The translations under genes and the position numbers were made by a program. Shown here piece after piece: positions 34,921 to 43,384 of a stretch of 64,000 nt of DNA. This stretch comes from an uncultured Dermabacter sp. (lineage in GTDB: Bacteria > Actinomycetota > Actinomycetes > Actinomycetales > Dermabacteraceae), in the NCBI GenBank assembly GCA_947252755.1, contig CAMXWV010000004.1:62001-126000 (forward strand). Reading direction: 5' to 3'. Under the pieces are notes generated by a model, which saw nothing but the letters and a program-made list of their open reading frames with translations, did no database searches and was not told the DNA's origin. Each line of letters opens with the position of its first letter. Position 1 is the stretch's first letter.

Positions 34921-35127
34921 TGTGACGCGTACACTCGAGGGAACAAACCGCCCGAGCGCAGCGTTGGGAGAGGTGTGAACAGCTCTCGACTGACAGATTC
35001 GAATCAGCTTCCTGCGGGTATGAAGCGCGAACAGCGCAGCCTTGCCAGCGCCGGGAACCGCCCACGCAGACTTCTGGCAGGGGCACCGCAGCGTGCACCG
35101 CGCACGGAGGAGAAAGGACAGCGAACA

Positions 35128-35445
35128 ATGGTGCTCTTCCGTCACGAACTCGGTGATGTGCTGCGCGCAGCCCGCCGCCACCGGGGCCGCACCCTGCGTG
35201 AAGTCTCCGCGGATGCTCGCGTCTCCCTCGGCTACCTCAGCGAGATCGAACGCGGCCAGAAGGAGGCCAGCTCCGAGCTGCTCGCCTCCATTGCCCAGGC
35301 GCTCGGCTACCCGCTCTCGATCATCCTGCGCGAGGTTGCTGAACGCGTTGCCGTCCATGAGGGCGTTATCGTGCCGGACACCGTTCCCGCCGACCTGGCT
35401 CTCGAGGCGGACCGGGCAGAATCCCCGCTGGTGGGCTCGCACTGA
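35128..35445 (+). CDS. clgR: ClgR-type XRE-family transcriptional regulator
   Basis: 105-aa helix-turn-helix protein with RTLREVSADARVSLGYLSEIERGQKEASSELLASIAQAL, typical of ClgR, which activates clp protease and stress genes in actinobacteria. GGAGGAGAAAGGA lies 9 nt before ATG 35128. An upstream in-frame GTG (34975) also follows GGGAGAGG and would add 51 unconserved residues, so it is less likely. TACACT at 34930-34935 may be its -10. The position between pgsA/cinA and recA matches Rv2745c. Confidence 0.8.
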   Translation: MVLFRHELGDVLRAARRHRGRTLREVSADARVSLGYLSEIERGQKEASSELLASIAQALGYPLSIILREVAERVAVHEGVIVPDTVPADLALEADRAESPLVGSH

Positions 35446-35449
35446 GCTC

Positions 35450-35674
35450 ATGAAGCTCAGCGAATTCACCGAGCTGGCCGACGGTGTGTTCGGCCCGGCC
35501 CTTGCGCGGGCCTTCATCAACGAAACGGTTCTGCCGGGCGCTGAGCATCTCACCGCGCGGCAGGCGCTGGCCGACGGCATTCCCGTGCGTCAGGTGTGGA
35601 CTGCTCTCTGCGACGAGATGAATGTGCCGGAGTCTCAGCGGTGGGAGGTTCCGCCGGAGCTGCGCCGACGCTGA
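35450..35674 (+). CDS. DUF3046 protein
   Basis: 74-aa protein beginning MKLSEFTELADGVFGPALARAF, a conserved actinobacterial family encoded just before recA (Rv2738c position). It starts 4 nt after the clgR stop. Function is unknown. It is compact and probably helical, with a conserved W in VRQVWTALCDEMNVP. It may be cotranscribed with clgR rather than with recA, since the recA promoters lie after its stop. Confidence 0.85.
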   Translation: MKLSEFTELADGVFGPALARAFINETVLPGAEHLTARQALADGIPVRQVWTALCDEMNVPESQRWEVPPELRRR

Positions 35675-35742
35675 CGCTCGCCTGGCGATGTCTCGAAACC
35701 TGTGACACGGATGTTCGAAGAGAAGCCGAATCTGCGCTGGAA

Positions 35743-35765
35743 TAGAACGATTGTTCGGGTATAGT
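35743..35765 (+). promoter_or_regulatory. LexA (SOS) box and -10 of the distal recA promoter
   Basis: TAGAACGATTGTTCGG (35743-35758) has the inverted GAAC-N4-GTTC core of the actinobacterial SOS box. TATAGT (35760-35765) follows directly as a -10, so a bound repressor would sit in the -35 to -10 region. Confidence 0.75.
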
Positions 35766-35818
35766 GGCGACTGTTCGCCCGCCCACACGCTCAGTTGTGC
35801 ACCGCGAGGGTGGCAGGC

Positions 35819-35846
35819 TTTAAATGTCGCACCGCCTCCCTACAGT
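35819..35846 (+). promoter_or_regulatory. PafBC-type DNA-damage promoter of recA
   Basis: TTTAAATGTCGCACC (35819-35833) contains ATGTCGCAC, then 8 nt, then TACAGT (35841-35846). This matches the layout of the mycobacterial RecA-independent promoter, TTGTCRGTG-N8-TANNNT. The predicted start is about 28 nt before the recA ATG. Confidence 0.65.
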
Positions 35847-35881
35847 GGGGACCACAGCACACGCGAGGAAAGGAACCCGCC

Positions 35882-36970
<1,089 letters not shown>

Positions 36971-36971
36971 C

Positions 36972-37649
36972 ATGGCCCCGGGGCACGAACCGCAGGAGCG
37001 GGCAGCAGAAGCATCTGCTGCCCGCTCCTCCACACTGCGCCAGCTGAGCAATCGAATCGATGCGCTGCAGCGTGGTGAGAGCACGGACCGACCTTTTGTG
37101 GACGTGTTCCGCGATCCCGAGAGCGAACAGGCCGCAGTGCGTCACGCCCGCTATTGCCTCACGCTGCTGTCCCGCCGTCGGCGCAGTGAAGCCGAGCTGC
37201 GTCGGGCGCTCACTGAGCGCACCGAGCAGGATCACGCCCTTGTTGACGAGGTGATAGCACGGCTGAAGCGCAGCGGCCTCATTGATGATGCGGCCTTTGC
37301 TGAGGACTGGGTGGAGCAGCGCCGCGAGCACAAGCTGCTCGGCACCGCGGCCCTGCGATCCGAACTGGAGAACAAGGGTGTTCACACCGCGGTTATCAAC
37401 GAGGTGCTGGACTCCCTGGAGGATGCGGACATCGGGGAAAGCGCCCGCTGCCGTGAACTCGTTCAGCAGCGCCTGGCGAAGGAGCTTGCTTCCACTCAGC
37501 GACGCAATCGCGAGCGCCCTGCTCTTGCACGACGGCTGCTGGCCATGCTGGGTCGCCGGGGCTACTCGCAGAACCTGTCTCTGCGGGTGGTCAATGAGGA
37601 GCTCGATGCGGCAGGAGTCACCTGGCCTGGGCCGCCCGGTCGCTTCTGA
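36972..37649 (+). CDS. recX: Regulatory protein RecX
   Basis: Inhibits RecA filament extension. It is 225 aa and starts at ATG 36972 right after the recA stop, apparently by translational coupling because no Shine-Dalgarno sequence is present. The RecX three-helix repeats are seen in ARYCLTLLSRRRRSEAELRRALTER and RLKRSGLIDDAAFAEDWVEQRREHKLLGTAALRSELENKGV. The first 35 residues are variable and contain a perfect 16-bp DNA inverted repeat. Confidence 0.93.
   Translation: MAPGHEPQERAAEASAARSSTLRQLSNRIDALQRGESTDRPFVDVFRDPESEQAAVRHARYCLTLLSRRRRSEAELRRALTERTEQDHALVDEVIARLKRSGLIDDAAFAEDWVEQRREHKLLGTAALRSELENKGVHTAVINEVLDSLEDADIGESARCRELVQQRLAKELASTQRRNRERPALARRLLAMLGRRGYSQNLSLRVVNEELDAAGVTWPGPPGRF
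36994..37029 (+). other. Perfect 16-bp hairpin within the 5' end of recX
   Basis: AGGAGCGGGCAGCAGA (36994-37009) pairs completely with TCTGCTGCCCGCTCCT (37014-37029) around the loop AGCA, 24 nt after the recA stop. It may attenuate recX relative to recA. No T-tract follows. Confidence 0.6.
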
Positions 37650-37656
37650 GCCGCCG

Positions 37657-37662
37657 TACAGT
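37657..37662 (+). promoter_or_regulatory. -10 box before miaB
   Basis: TACAGT is followed by GGAGACACG and the miaB ATG (9 nt). A near-leaderless transcript or a very short leader is possible. Confidence 0.45.
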
Positions 37663-37671
37663 GGAGACACG

Positions 37672-39210
37672 ATGACTGAGCAGACCATGACACGCAGCCG
37701 CGGCACCTACCAGGTGCGCACGTTCGGCTGCCAGATGAACGTCCACGATTCCGAGCGGCTCTCCGGGCTGCTGGACACCGCCGGGTACACAGCGGCGGAT
37801 CCAGCCGCAGACCCGGAGCTCGGCGAGGTGGACGTCATCGTCTTCAACACCTGCGCAGTCCGCGAGAACGCGGACAACCGCCTCTACGGTCACCTCGGCA
37901 TGCTTCGCCCCGCGAAGCAGAAGAACCCGAATCTGCAGATCGCCGTGGGCGGATGCCTCGCGCAGAAGGACCGCTCAACCATCACCACCAAAGCCCCCTG
38001 GGTGGACGTTGTGTTCGGCACCCACAACATCGGCTCCCTGCCGGTGCTCCTGGACCGGGCGCGGCACGAGCGTGAAGCTCAGGTGGAGATCCTGGAGTCC
38101 CTCGAGGTGTTCCCCTCCACTCTGCCCACCAAACGGGAGAGCGCCTACACCGGGTGGGTGTCCATCTCCGTGGGCTGCAACAACACCTGCACGTTCTGCA
38201 TCGTGCCGTCCCTGCGCGGCAAGGAGAAGGACCGCCGCCCCGGGGACGTTCTCGCCGAAGTTCAAGAGCTGGTGAACCAGGGGGCGATAGAAGTGACCCT
38301 GCTGGGACAGAACGTCAACTCCTACGGTGTGGAGTTCGGAGACCGCGGCGCGTTCGCAAAGCTGCTGCGCGCCTGCGGGGACATCGACGGCCTGGAGCGT
38401 GTGCGCTTCACCTCCCCGCACCCCGCCATGTTCACTGATGACGTGATCGATGCGATGGCCGAGACTCACAACGTCATGCCACAGCTGCACATGCCGCTTC
38501 AGTCCGGCTCCGACCGCATCCTGAAGGCCATGCGCCGTTCCTACCGGTCCACGAAATTCCTTGGCATCCTGGACCGCGTCCGTGAACGGATCCCGCACGC
38601 CGCGATCACCACGGACCTCATTGTGGGCTTTCCCGGTGAAACCGAGGAGGACTTTCGCCAAACCCTGGAAGTCGTGGAGGCCGCGCGATTCCAGAGCGCC
38701 TTCACCTTCCAGTACTCCAAACGCCCTGGCACTCCAGCCGCCGAGATGCCGAACCAGGTGCCCAAAGAGACGGTGCAAGAACGCTATGAGCGGCTCACCG
38801 CGCTGCAGGACCGGATCGCACTCGAAGAGAATGAGAAACTGCTCGGATCCCCGGTCCACGTGCTCATCGCCGAAGGCGAAGGCTCCCGCAACCAGGAGAC
38901 GCACCGCCTGTCCGGCCGAGCAGAAGACAACCGCCTGGTACACATCGGTGTTCCGGAAGGCACCTCCGAAGATTCCCTGCCGCGGCCAGGCGATGTGGTG
39001 TCCGCGCGCGTCACCAGTGCCAAGCCGTACTACCTGATCGCCGACTCAGCTCTCACAGACCCCGCTGGTCTGCGCGTGCGGCGCACCCGATCCGGAGATG
39101 CCTGGCAGGCGCGAGCCACGGGCAGTGAGGAGACCTCCTGCGGCACCGGCAGCAGCGTCGGGAGTGGGCCCGTGGCCCTTGGCCTGCCCACTCTGCGTGT
39201 GCGCGGCTGA
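37672..39210 (+). CDS. miaB: tRNA-2-methylthio-N6-dimethylallyladenosine synthase
   Basis: Radical-SAM methylthiotransferase that modifies i6A37 in tRNAs. It is 512 aa. The N-terminal UPF0004 domain supplies three cysteines of the auxiliary cluster (TFGCQMN, NTCAVRENAD, VGGCLAQKD). The radical-SAM CxxxCxxC is CNNTCTFC in SVGCNNTCTFCIVPSLRG. A TRAM domain (around GSPVHVLIAEGEGSRNQETHRLSGRAEDN) follows, then a longer low-complexity C-terminal tail than usual. miaA, which makes its substrate, is the next gene, 22 bp downstream. Confidence 0.96.
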   Translation: MTEQTMTRSRGTYQVRTFGCQMNVHDSERLSGLLDTAGYTAADPAADPELGEVDVIVFNTCAVRENADNRLYGHLGMLRPAKQKNPNLQIAVGGCLAQKDRSTITTKAPWVDVVFGTHNIGSLPVLLDRARHEREAQVEILESLEVFPSTLPTKRESAYTGWVSISVGCNNTCTFCIVPSLRGKEKDRRPGDVLAEVQELVNQGAIEVTLLGQNVNSYGVEFGDRGAFAKLLRACGDIDGLERVRFTSPHPAMFTDDVIDAMAETHNVMPQLHMPLQSGSDRILKAMRRSYRSTKFLGILDRVRERIPHAAITTDLIVGFPGETEEDFRQTLEVVEAARFQSAFTFQYSKRPGTPAAEMPNQVPKETVQERYERLTALQDRIALEENEKLLGSPVHVLIAEGEGSRNQETHRLSGRAEDNRLVHIGVPEGTSEDSLPRPGDVVSARVTSAKPYYLIADSALTDPAGLRVRRTRSGDAWQARATGSEETSCGTGSSVGSGPVALGLPTLRVRG

Positions 39211-39232
39211 GCCGGCAGCAGCCTGATCCGCC

Positions 39233-40165
39233 ATGACTCAGCCGCTGATCGTCATTGCCGGGCCCACCGCTGCCGGCAAGAGCGATATCGCCATTGCGCT
39301 GGCGGAACGCGTCGGCGGGGAGATCATCAACGCAGACGCGCTGCAGCTGTACCGCGGCATGGACATCGGCACCGCCAAAACCCCGCTGGATCAACGCCGA
39401 GGCATCGCCCACCACCTGTTTGACGTCCTTTCTGTGACCGAGGAAGCAAGCGTGGCCGCCTACCAGACAGCTGCTCGCGCTGCGGTGCAGAACATCCGGG
39501 TGCGCGGACACGTGCCGATTGTGGTCGGCGGCTCCGGTCTCTACCTGCGCGCCCTCACCGATCAGATCCGCTTCCCGCCCACCGATCCCACCGTGCGCAG
39601 TCGCCTGGAACAGGAGGTGGCGAAAGCGGGTGCGGCCGCGTCCCATGCACGCCTGCGCGCTGTTGACCCAGCGGCAGCAGAGACCATCAGACCGGGGGAT
39701 CAGCGCCGCATCGTGCGGGCTCTTGAAGTCAATGAGCTCACCGGCGGCTCCTTCACCGCTTTCCTGCCGCGCTACGACTACCACGATGCCAGCATCGTGC
39801 ATACAGCCATCACCCGGTCCCGCTCAGAGCTTCACGCGCGGGTGGAACAGCGGGTTCACCAGATGCTTCGGCACGGCCTGCTGGATGAGGTGCGCGCCTT
39901 GCAGAAGCAGGGCCTTGAACAGGGGAGGACTGCGCGCCAGGCGATCGGCTACGCCCAGGCCCTGGATGTTCTGCACGGCCGTATGAACTGCGCGGATGCC
40001 ATTGACTCCACGATCGCAGGCACGCGCCGACTGGTCCGAAAACAGGACACCTGGTTCCGCCGCGACCCCCGCATCTCCTGGATCGATCCCACCCGGGAGG
40101 ATCCCGTCGCCCGCTTGGCTGCTCTGGCGGCCCGCGTCCCGGACGAACCGCAACCGGAGACATAA
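39233..40165 (+). CDS. miaA: tRNA dimethylallyltransferase
   Basis: Adds the dimethylallyl group to A37 of tRNAs reading UNN codons. It is 310 aa. The P-loop VIAGPTAAGKSDIAIALAE is at residues 7-25; INADALQLYRGMDIGTAK, HHLFDVL, VVGGSGLYLRAL and QRRIVRALEV follow, then the GYAQALDVL motif. The DMAPP substrate comes from the MEP pathway, two enzymes of which are encoded at the start of this window. It is followed closely by dapF. Confidence 0.96.
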   Translation: MTQPLIVIAGPTAAGKSDIAIALAERVGGEIINADALQLYRGMDIGTAKTPLDQRRGIAHHLFDVLSVTEEASVAAYQTAARAAVQNIRVRGHVPIVVGGSGLYLRALTDQIRFPPTDPTVRSRLEQEVAKAGAAASHARLRAVDPAAAETIRPGDQRRIVRALEVNELTGGSFTAFLPRYDYHDASIVHTAITRSRSELHARVEQRVHQMLRHGLLDEVRALQKQGLEQGRTARQAIGYAQALDVLHGRMNCADAIDSTIAGTRRLVRKQDTWFRRDPRISWIDPTREDPVARLAALAARVPDEPQPET

Positions 40166-40168
40166 CAT
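40163..40168 (+). promoter_or_regulatory. -10-like hexamer before dapF
   Basis: TAACAT overlaps the miaA stop and lies 7 nt before the dapF ATG. AGAGGA in the spacer could also serve as a Shine-Dalgarno sequence, so leaderless use is uncertain. Confidence 0.35.
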
Positions 40169-40175
40169 CAGAGGA

Positions 40176-41081
40176 ATGAACGCCACTCACTGCGCCGGTA
40201 TCGACCGTTCACTCCTCGCCGCCGGCCACGGTACGCGCAACAGCTTCATCCTTGTGTACGACCCGAATGGTCAGATCAGCCTGACCCCGGCGGCGGTCCG
40301 CACCCTCGCCGCCACCGCCGGTCCAGACCCCGCCGATGGGGTCATCAGAATCGTCCGCACCGCAGCAGCAGCGCTTCCTGAACAGCCGCACTCCAACGCG
40401 CCCGAATGGTTCATGGACTACCGCAATGCAGACGGCTCCATCGCGCAGATGTGCGGCAACGGCGTGCGCGTCTTTACGGCGGCGCTGAGCGAGCGCGGCG
40501 CCGTCACCGAGCAATGCTTCCCGATCTGGACACGGGCAGGTGTGCGCACCGTGGAGATCCTGGACCAGCCCACCGGTTCCGAAACCCCCGGCGGCAGCGG
40601 AGCCGGCGATACCGAACCCGATGATGACCGGCAGTGGCAGGTGCGCGTCGGCATGGGGCCGGTTCGCCTGCTCGGCCGCCAGCGGCAGGTGCTCACTGCT
40701 GGCCGGTGGCGGGACGCGGTTGACGCAGACCTGGGGAATCCCCACACCGTCACCCTGCTCAGCGCCGATGATGACCTCGAGGCGCTGGACCTCTCCACGC
40801 CGCCGGAGCTCACGAGCATGCCGGAGCAGGGAACCAACGTGGAGTTCGTGCAACAGCTCGGCCCGCGACACGCGCGCATGCGGGTGTTCGAACGGGGCGT
40901 GGGGGAGACCCTCTCCTGCGGGACCGGCGCGGTCGCCTCGATTGCGGTGCTGGCCGACGCGCTCGGTGATCATTCCCGGCAGCCGTGGCAACTGGAGGTG
41001 CGCGGCGGCACCTTGACCATCGGATGGGGCGCGTCGGACGAGATGACTCTGGCCGGTCCCGCCGTGCTGACCGCTCTGTGA
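40176..41081 (+). CDS. dapF: Diaminopimelate epimerase
   Basis: PLP-independent racemase that converts LL-DAP to meso-DAP. It is 301 aa from ATG 40176. The two catalytic cysteines are in QMCGNGVRVF and ETLSCGTGAVASI. GTRNSFILVYD near the N-terminus and PHTVTLL and GTNVEFVQ segments fit the family. The in-frame extension to 39996 lies within miaA and is rejected. It is convergent with the methyltransferase gene downstream. Confidence 0.94.
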   Translation: MNATHCAGIDRSLLAAGHGTRNSFILVYDPNGQISLTPAAVRTLAATAGPDPADGVIRIVRTAAAALPEQPHSNAPEWFMDYRNADGSIAQMCGNGVRVFTAALSERGAVTEQCFPIWTRAGVRTVEILDQPTGSETPGGSGAGDTEPDDDRQWQVRVGMGPVRLLGRQRQVLTAGRWRDAVDADLGNPHTVTLLSADDDLEALDLSTPPELTSMPEQGTNVEFVQQLGPRHARMRVFERGVGETLSCGTGAVASIAVLADALGDHSRQPWQLEVRGGTLTIGWGASDEMTLAGPAVLTAL

Positions 41082-41110
41082 AGAGCAGATCCGCTTCGTG
41101 GGAGTCAGTC

Positions 41111-41731
41111 TCAGGAGGCAGCGCCGGTCAGATGCAGCAGCCGGAAGCCCTGTGAGGAAGCCACCCGCTCCACGGTCCGATCCGGATGCTGGCTGCCAAG
41201 CCACCGAGCAAGCGAGTCCGCACCCAGGTTCTTGCCGACGATCATTGACGCGGTTCCGTTCTCGGTAAGCCGCGAGAGCCACTGCTGAAGCATGGCATGC
41301 ATCGCGGCTTTGCCGATGCGGATCGGCGGGTTGGACCAGATCGCATCAAAGAGCAGGTGGGCGGGCACCTCCTCGGGTGCGCACACCTCGATACCGGACA
41401 GGCCAAGGCGCTGCGCGTTCATCCGGCACACGACGCGGGCATGCTCATTGACGTCCACTGCGATCACGCGTGCCGCTGGCTGGCGCAGCGCCATCACGAG
41501 CGCAATTGGACCCCAGCCACAGCCTAGATCCAGCACGGTCATCCCCGGGTCCAGCCGAGGCAGCTCATCCGCGTGATCCAGCAGGATCGCCGTCGCCTTG
41601 TCCAGGCCATCAGCGCTGAAAAGACCCGCGGCGGTCACCAGCTCGCGCTGCGCGCCGTCCAGCGTCACCCGCAGATCCATGATCTGAAGATCGGAGCCGG
41701 GAGCGAAGTAGTGCGAGGAGGAGGCGTTCAC
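41111..41731 (-). CDS. RsmC-like class I SAM methyltransferase
   Basis: 206 aa from GTG 41731. Motif I is MTVLDLGCGWGPIALVMALRQP, motif II VIAVDVNEHA, and the catalytic motif is FDAIWSNPPIRIGK (NPP-I). These match the small-domain RsmC/RlmG type that methylates guanine N2 in rRNA. The N-terminal HYFAPGSDLQIMDLRVTLDGAQRELVTAAGLFS corresponds to the HYFSxxPxxxS region of the family. The GTG start is supported by TACACT 7 nt upstream. The exact rRNA position is not deducible. Confidence 0.8.
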   Translation of the reverse strand: MNASSSHYFAPGSDLQIMDLRVTLDGAQRELVTAAGLFSADGLDKATAILLDHADELPRLDPGMTVLDLGCGWGPIALVMALRQPAARVIAVDVNEHARVVCRMNAQRLGLSGIEVCAPEEVPAHLLFDAIWSNPPIRIGKAAMHAMLQQWLSRLTENGTASMIVGKNLGADSLARWLGSQHPDRTVERVASSQGFRLLHLTGAAS

Positions 41732-41738
41732 ACGGGGG

Positions 41739-41744
41739 AGTGTA
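41739..41744 (-). promoter_or_regulatory. -10 box of a probable leaderless promoter (RsmC-like gene)
   Basis: TACACT on the minus strand, 7 nt before the GTG at 41731. Confidence 0.5.
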
Positions 41745-41822
41745 GCGAATATTCCGTCGACCCCCAGCGGGAAACATGCCATGCTTGAGCGCACATCCCC
41801 CAGCAGTCTGGAGAGACACAGC

Positions 41823-43355
41823 GTGCCATCGCATGACACCCCCGAGGACACTCGCAGCACCCGCCCAGAGGCCGTCAACCCGACGGGCGCATCCGGCCGG
41901 ACCGAACGCTCCAGCAGCGTCATGGACCGCATCCTCTCCCGCGGGGACGCCTCGATCAGCGCTGTCACCTATGACTCCGGTGCCGACGGTGACCAGTTCG
42001 ACCTTGCCGAACGTCACTCGCTGCGGCGGGTGGACGGGCTCAGCACCGAGCTTCAGGACGTCACCGAGGTTGAATACCGCGAGCTGCGCCTGGAGAACGT
42101 GGTGCTCGCCGGACTGTTCACCTCCGGCACCGTGCTGGACGCAGAGAACTCGATGCGTGAGCTCGCCGCACTGGCCGAGACCGCGGGCTCGCGGGTGCTG
42201 GACGGTGTGATGCAGCGGCGCAACCACCCGGATCCTGCCACCTTCCTGGGCAGAGGCAAAGCTCATGAGCTCGCCCAACTGGTCGCTGAAGTGGGGGCGG
42301 ACACGGTCATCGCCGACGGTGAGCTCGGCCCGTCTCAGCGTCGCGCGTTGGAAGACATCGTCAAAGTCAAGGTCATCGACCGCACGGCGCTGATCCTGGA
42401 CATCTTCGCCCAGCACGCCAAAAGCCGTGAGGGCAAAGCCCAGGTGGAGCTCGCGCAGCTCGAATACCTGCTGCCGCGCCTGCGAGGCTGGGGTGAATCC
42501 ATGTCCCGCCAGGCCGGTGGGCGTGTGGCCGGCGGTGAAGGCATCGGCTCCCGAGGCCCCGGCGAAACGAAGATCGAACTGGACCGCCGCCGGATCCGCA
42601 GCCGCATGGCGAAGCTGCGCCGCGAGATCAAGGACATGGCGCCCAGCCGGCAGGCGAAGCGCGCGGATCGTCAGCGCCGCCGAGTGCCGGCGGTTGCCAT
42701 TGCCGGCTACACCAATGCCGGCAAGTCCTCCCTGCTGAACCGTCTCACCGGCGCCGGTGTGCTGGTGGAGAATGCTCTGTTCGCCACCCTCGACCCCACC
42801 GTGCGCCGCGCCACCACCCCGGACGGCCGTGAGTTCACCTTTGCGGACACGGTGGGCTTCGTCCGTCACCTGCCGCATGAGCTGGTGGAGGCGTTCCGCT
42901 CCACCCTGGAGGAAGTGGCCGACGCCGACCTGCTGCTGCACGTGGTCGATGCCGGCCACCCCGACCCCGAGGGCCAGATGAAGGCCGTGCGCGAAGTGTT
43001 CGCGGACATCGACGGCTTTGACGTGCCCGAGCTTGTGGTGTTCAACAAAGCGGACCTTGCCTCCCCGGAGACGATTGCGCGGCTTCGCTCGCAGGTTCCC
43101 AGCAGCGTGGTGGTCTCTGCATACACCGGTGAGGGGCTGGAGGAGCTTCGCGAACAGATCGCGCAGCGCCTGCCACAGCCGGAAGAAGAAGTGGAACTTC
43201 TCGTGGCCTATACCCGCGGGGATCTCATCTCCCGGATCCACACCACCGGGGAAATGCTCAGCGAGGACTTTGAAGACGGCGGCACGCGCATTCATGCCAG
43301 AGTGGATGCGCAGCTTGCTGCGGAGCTGCGCACAGCCGCGGGTCTGTCCGACTGA
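41823..43355 (+). CDS. hflX: Ribosome-associated GTPase HflX
   Basis: GTPase that splits stalled ribosomes. It is 510 aa from GTG 41823 with GGAGA 8 nt upstream. The HflX N-terminal domain (FLGRGKAHELAQLVAEVGADTVIADGELGPSQRRALED) is followed by the helical linker with GRVAGGEGIGSRGPGETKIELDRRRIRSRM. The G domain has GYTNAGKSSLLNRLTGAGVLV, the DTVGFVRHLPHELVEAFRSTLEE switch and FNKADL. The position after miaA-dapF is conserved (Rv2725c). Confidence 0.95.
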   Translation: MPSHDTPEDTRSTRPEAVNPTGASGRTERSSSVMDRILSRGDASISAVTYDSGADGDQFDLAERHSLRRVDGLSTELQDVTEVEYRELRLENVVLAGLFTSGTVLDAENSMRELAALAETAGSRVLDGVMQRRNHPDPATFLGRGKAHELAQLVAEVGADTVIADGELGPSQRRALEDIVKVKVIDRTALILDIFAQHAKSREGKAQVELAQLEYLLPRLRGWGESMSRQAGGRVAGGEGIGSRGPGETKIELDRRRIRSRMAKLRREIKDMAPSRQAKRADRQRRRVPAVAIAGYTNAGKSSLLNRLTGAGVLVENALFATLDPTVRRATTPDGREFTFADTVGFVRHLPHELVEAFRSTLEEVADADLLLHVVDAGHPDPEGQMKAVREVFADIDGFDVPELVVFNKADLASPETIARLRSQVPSSVVVSAYTGEGLEELREQIAQRLPQPEEEVELLVAYTRGDLISRIHTTGEMLSEDFEDGGTRIHARVDAQLAAELRTAAGLSD

Positions 43356-43372
43356 TCCGCCCGCGCCGCGGT

Positions 43373-43378
43373 TAGGAT
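43373..43378 (+). promoter_or_regulatory. -10 box of a probable leaderless promoter (DinG-like gene)
   Basis: TAGGAT is followed by 6 nt and ATG 43385. Confidence 0.55.
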
Positions 43379-43384
43379 CGAGCA

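Noticed and set aside
41082..41110. Terminator between convergent dapF and the RsmC-like gene
   Set aside because: The short gap has no stable inverted repeat.
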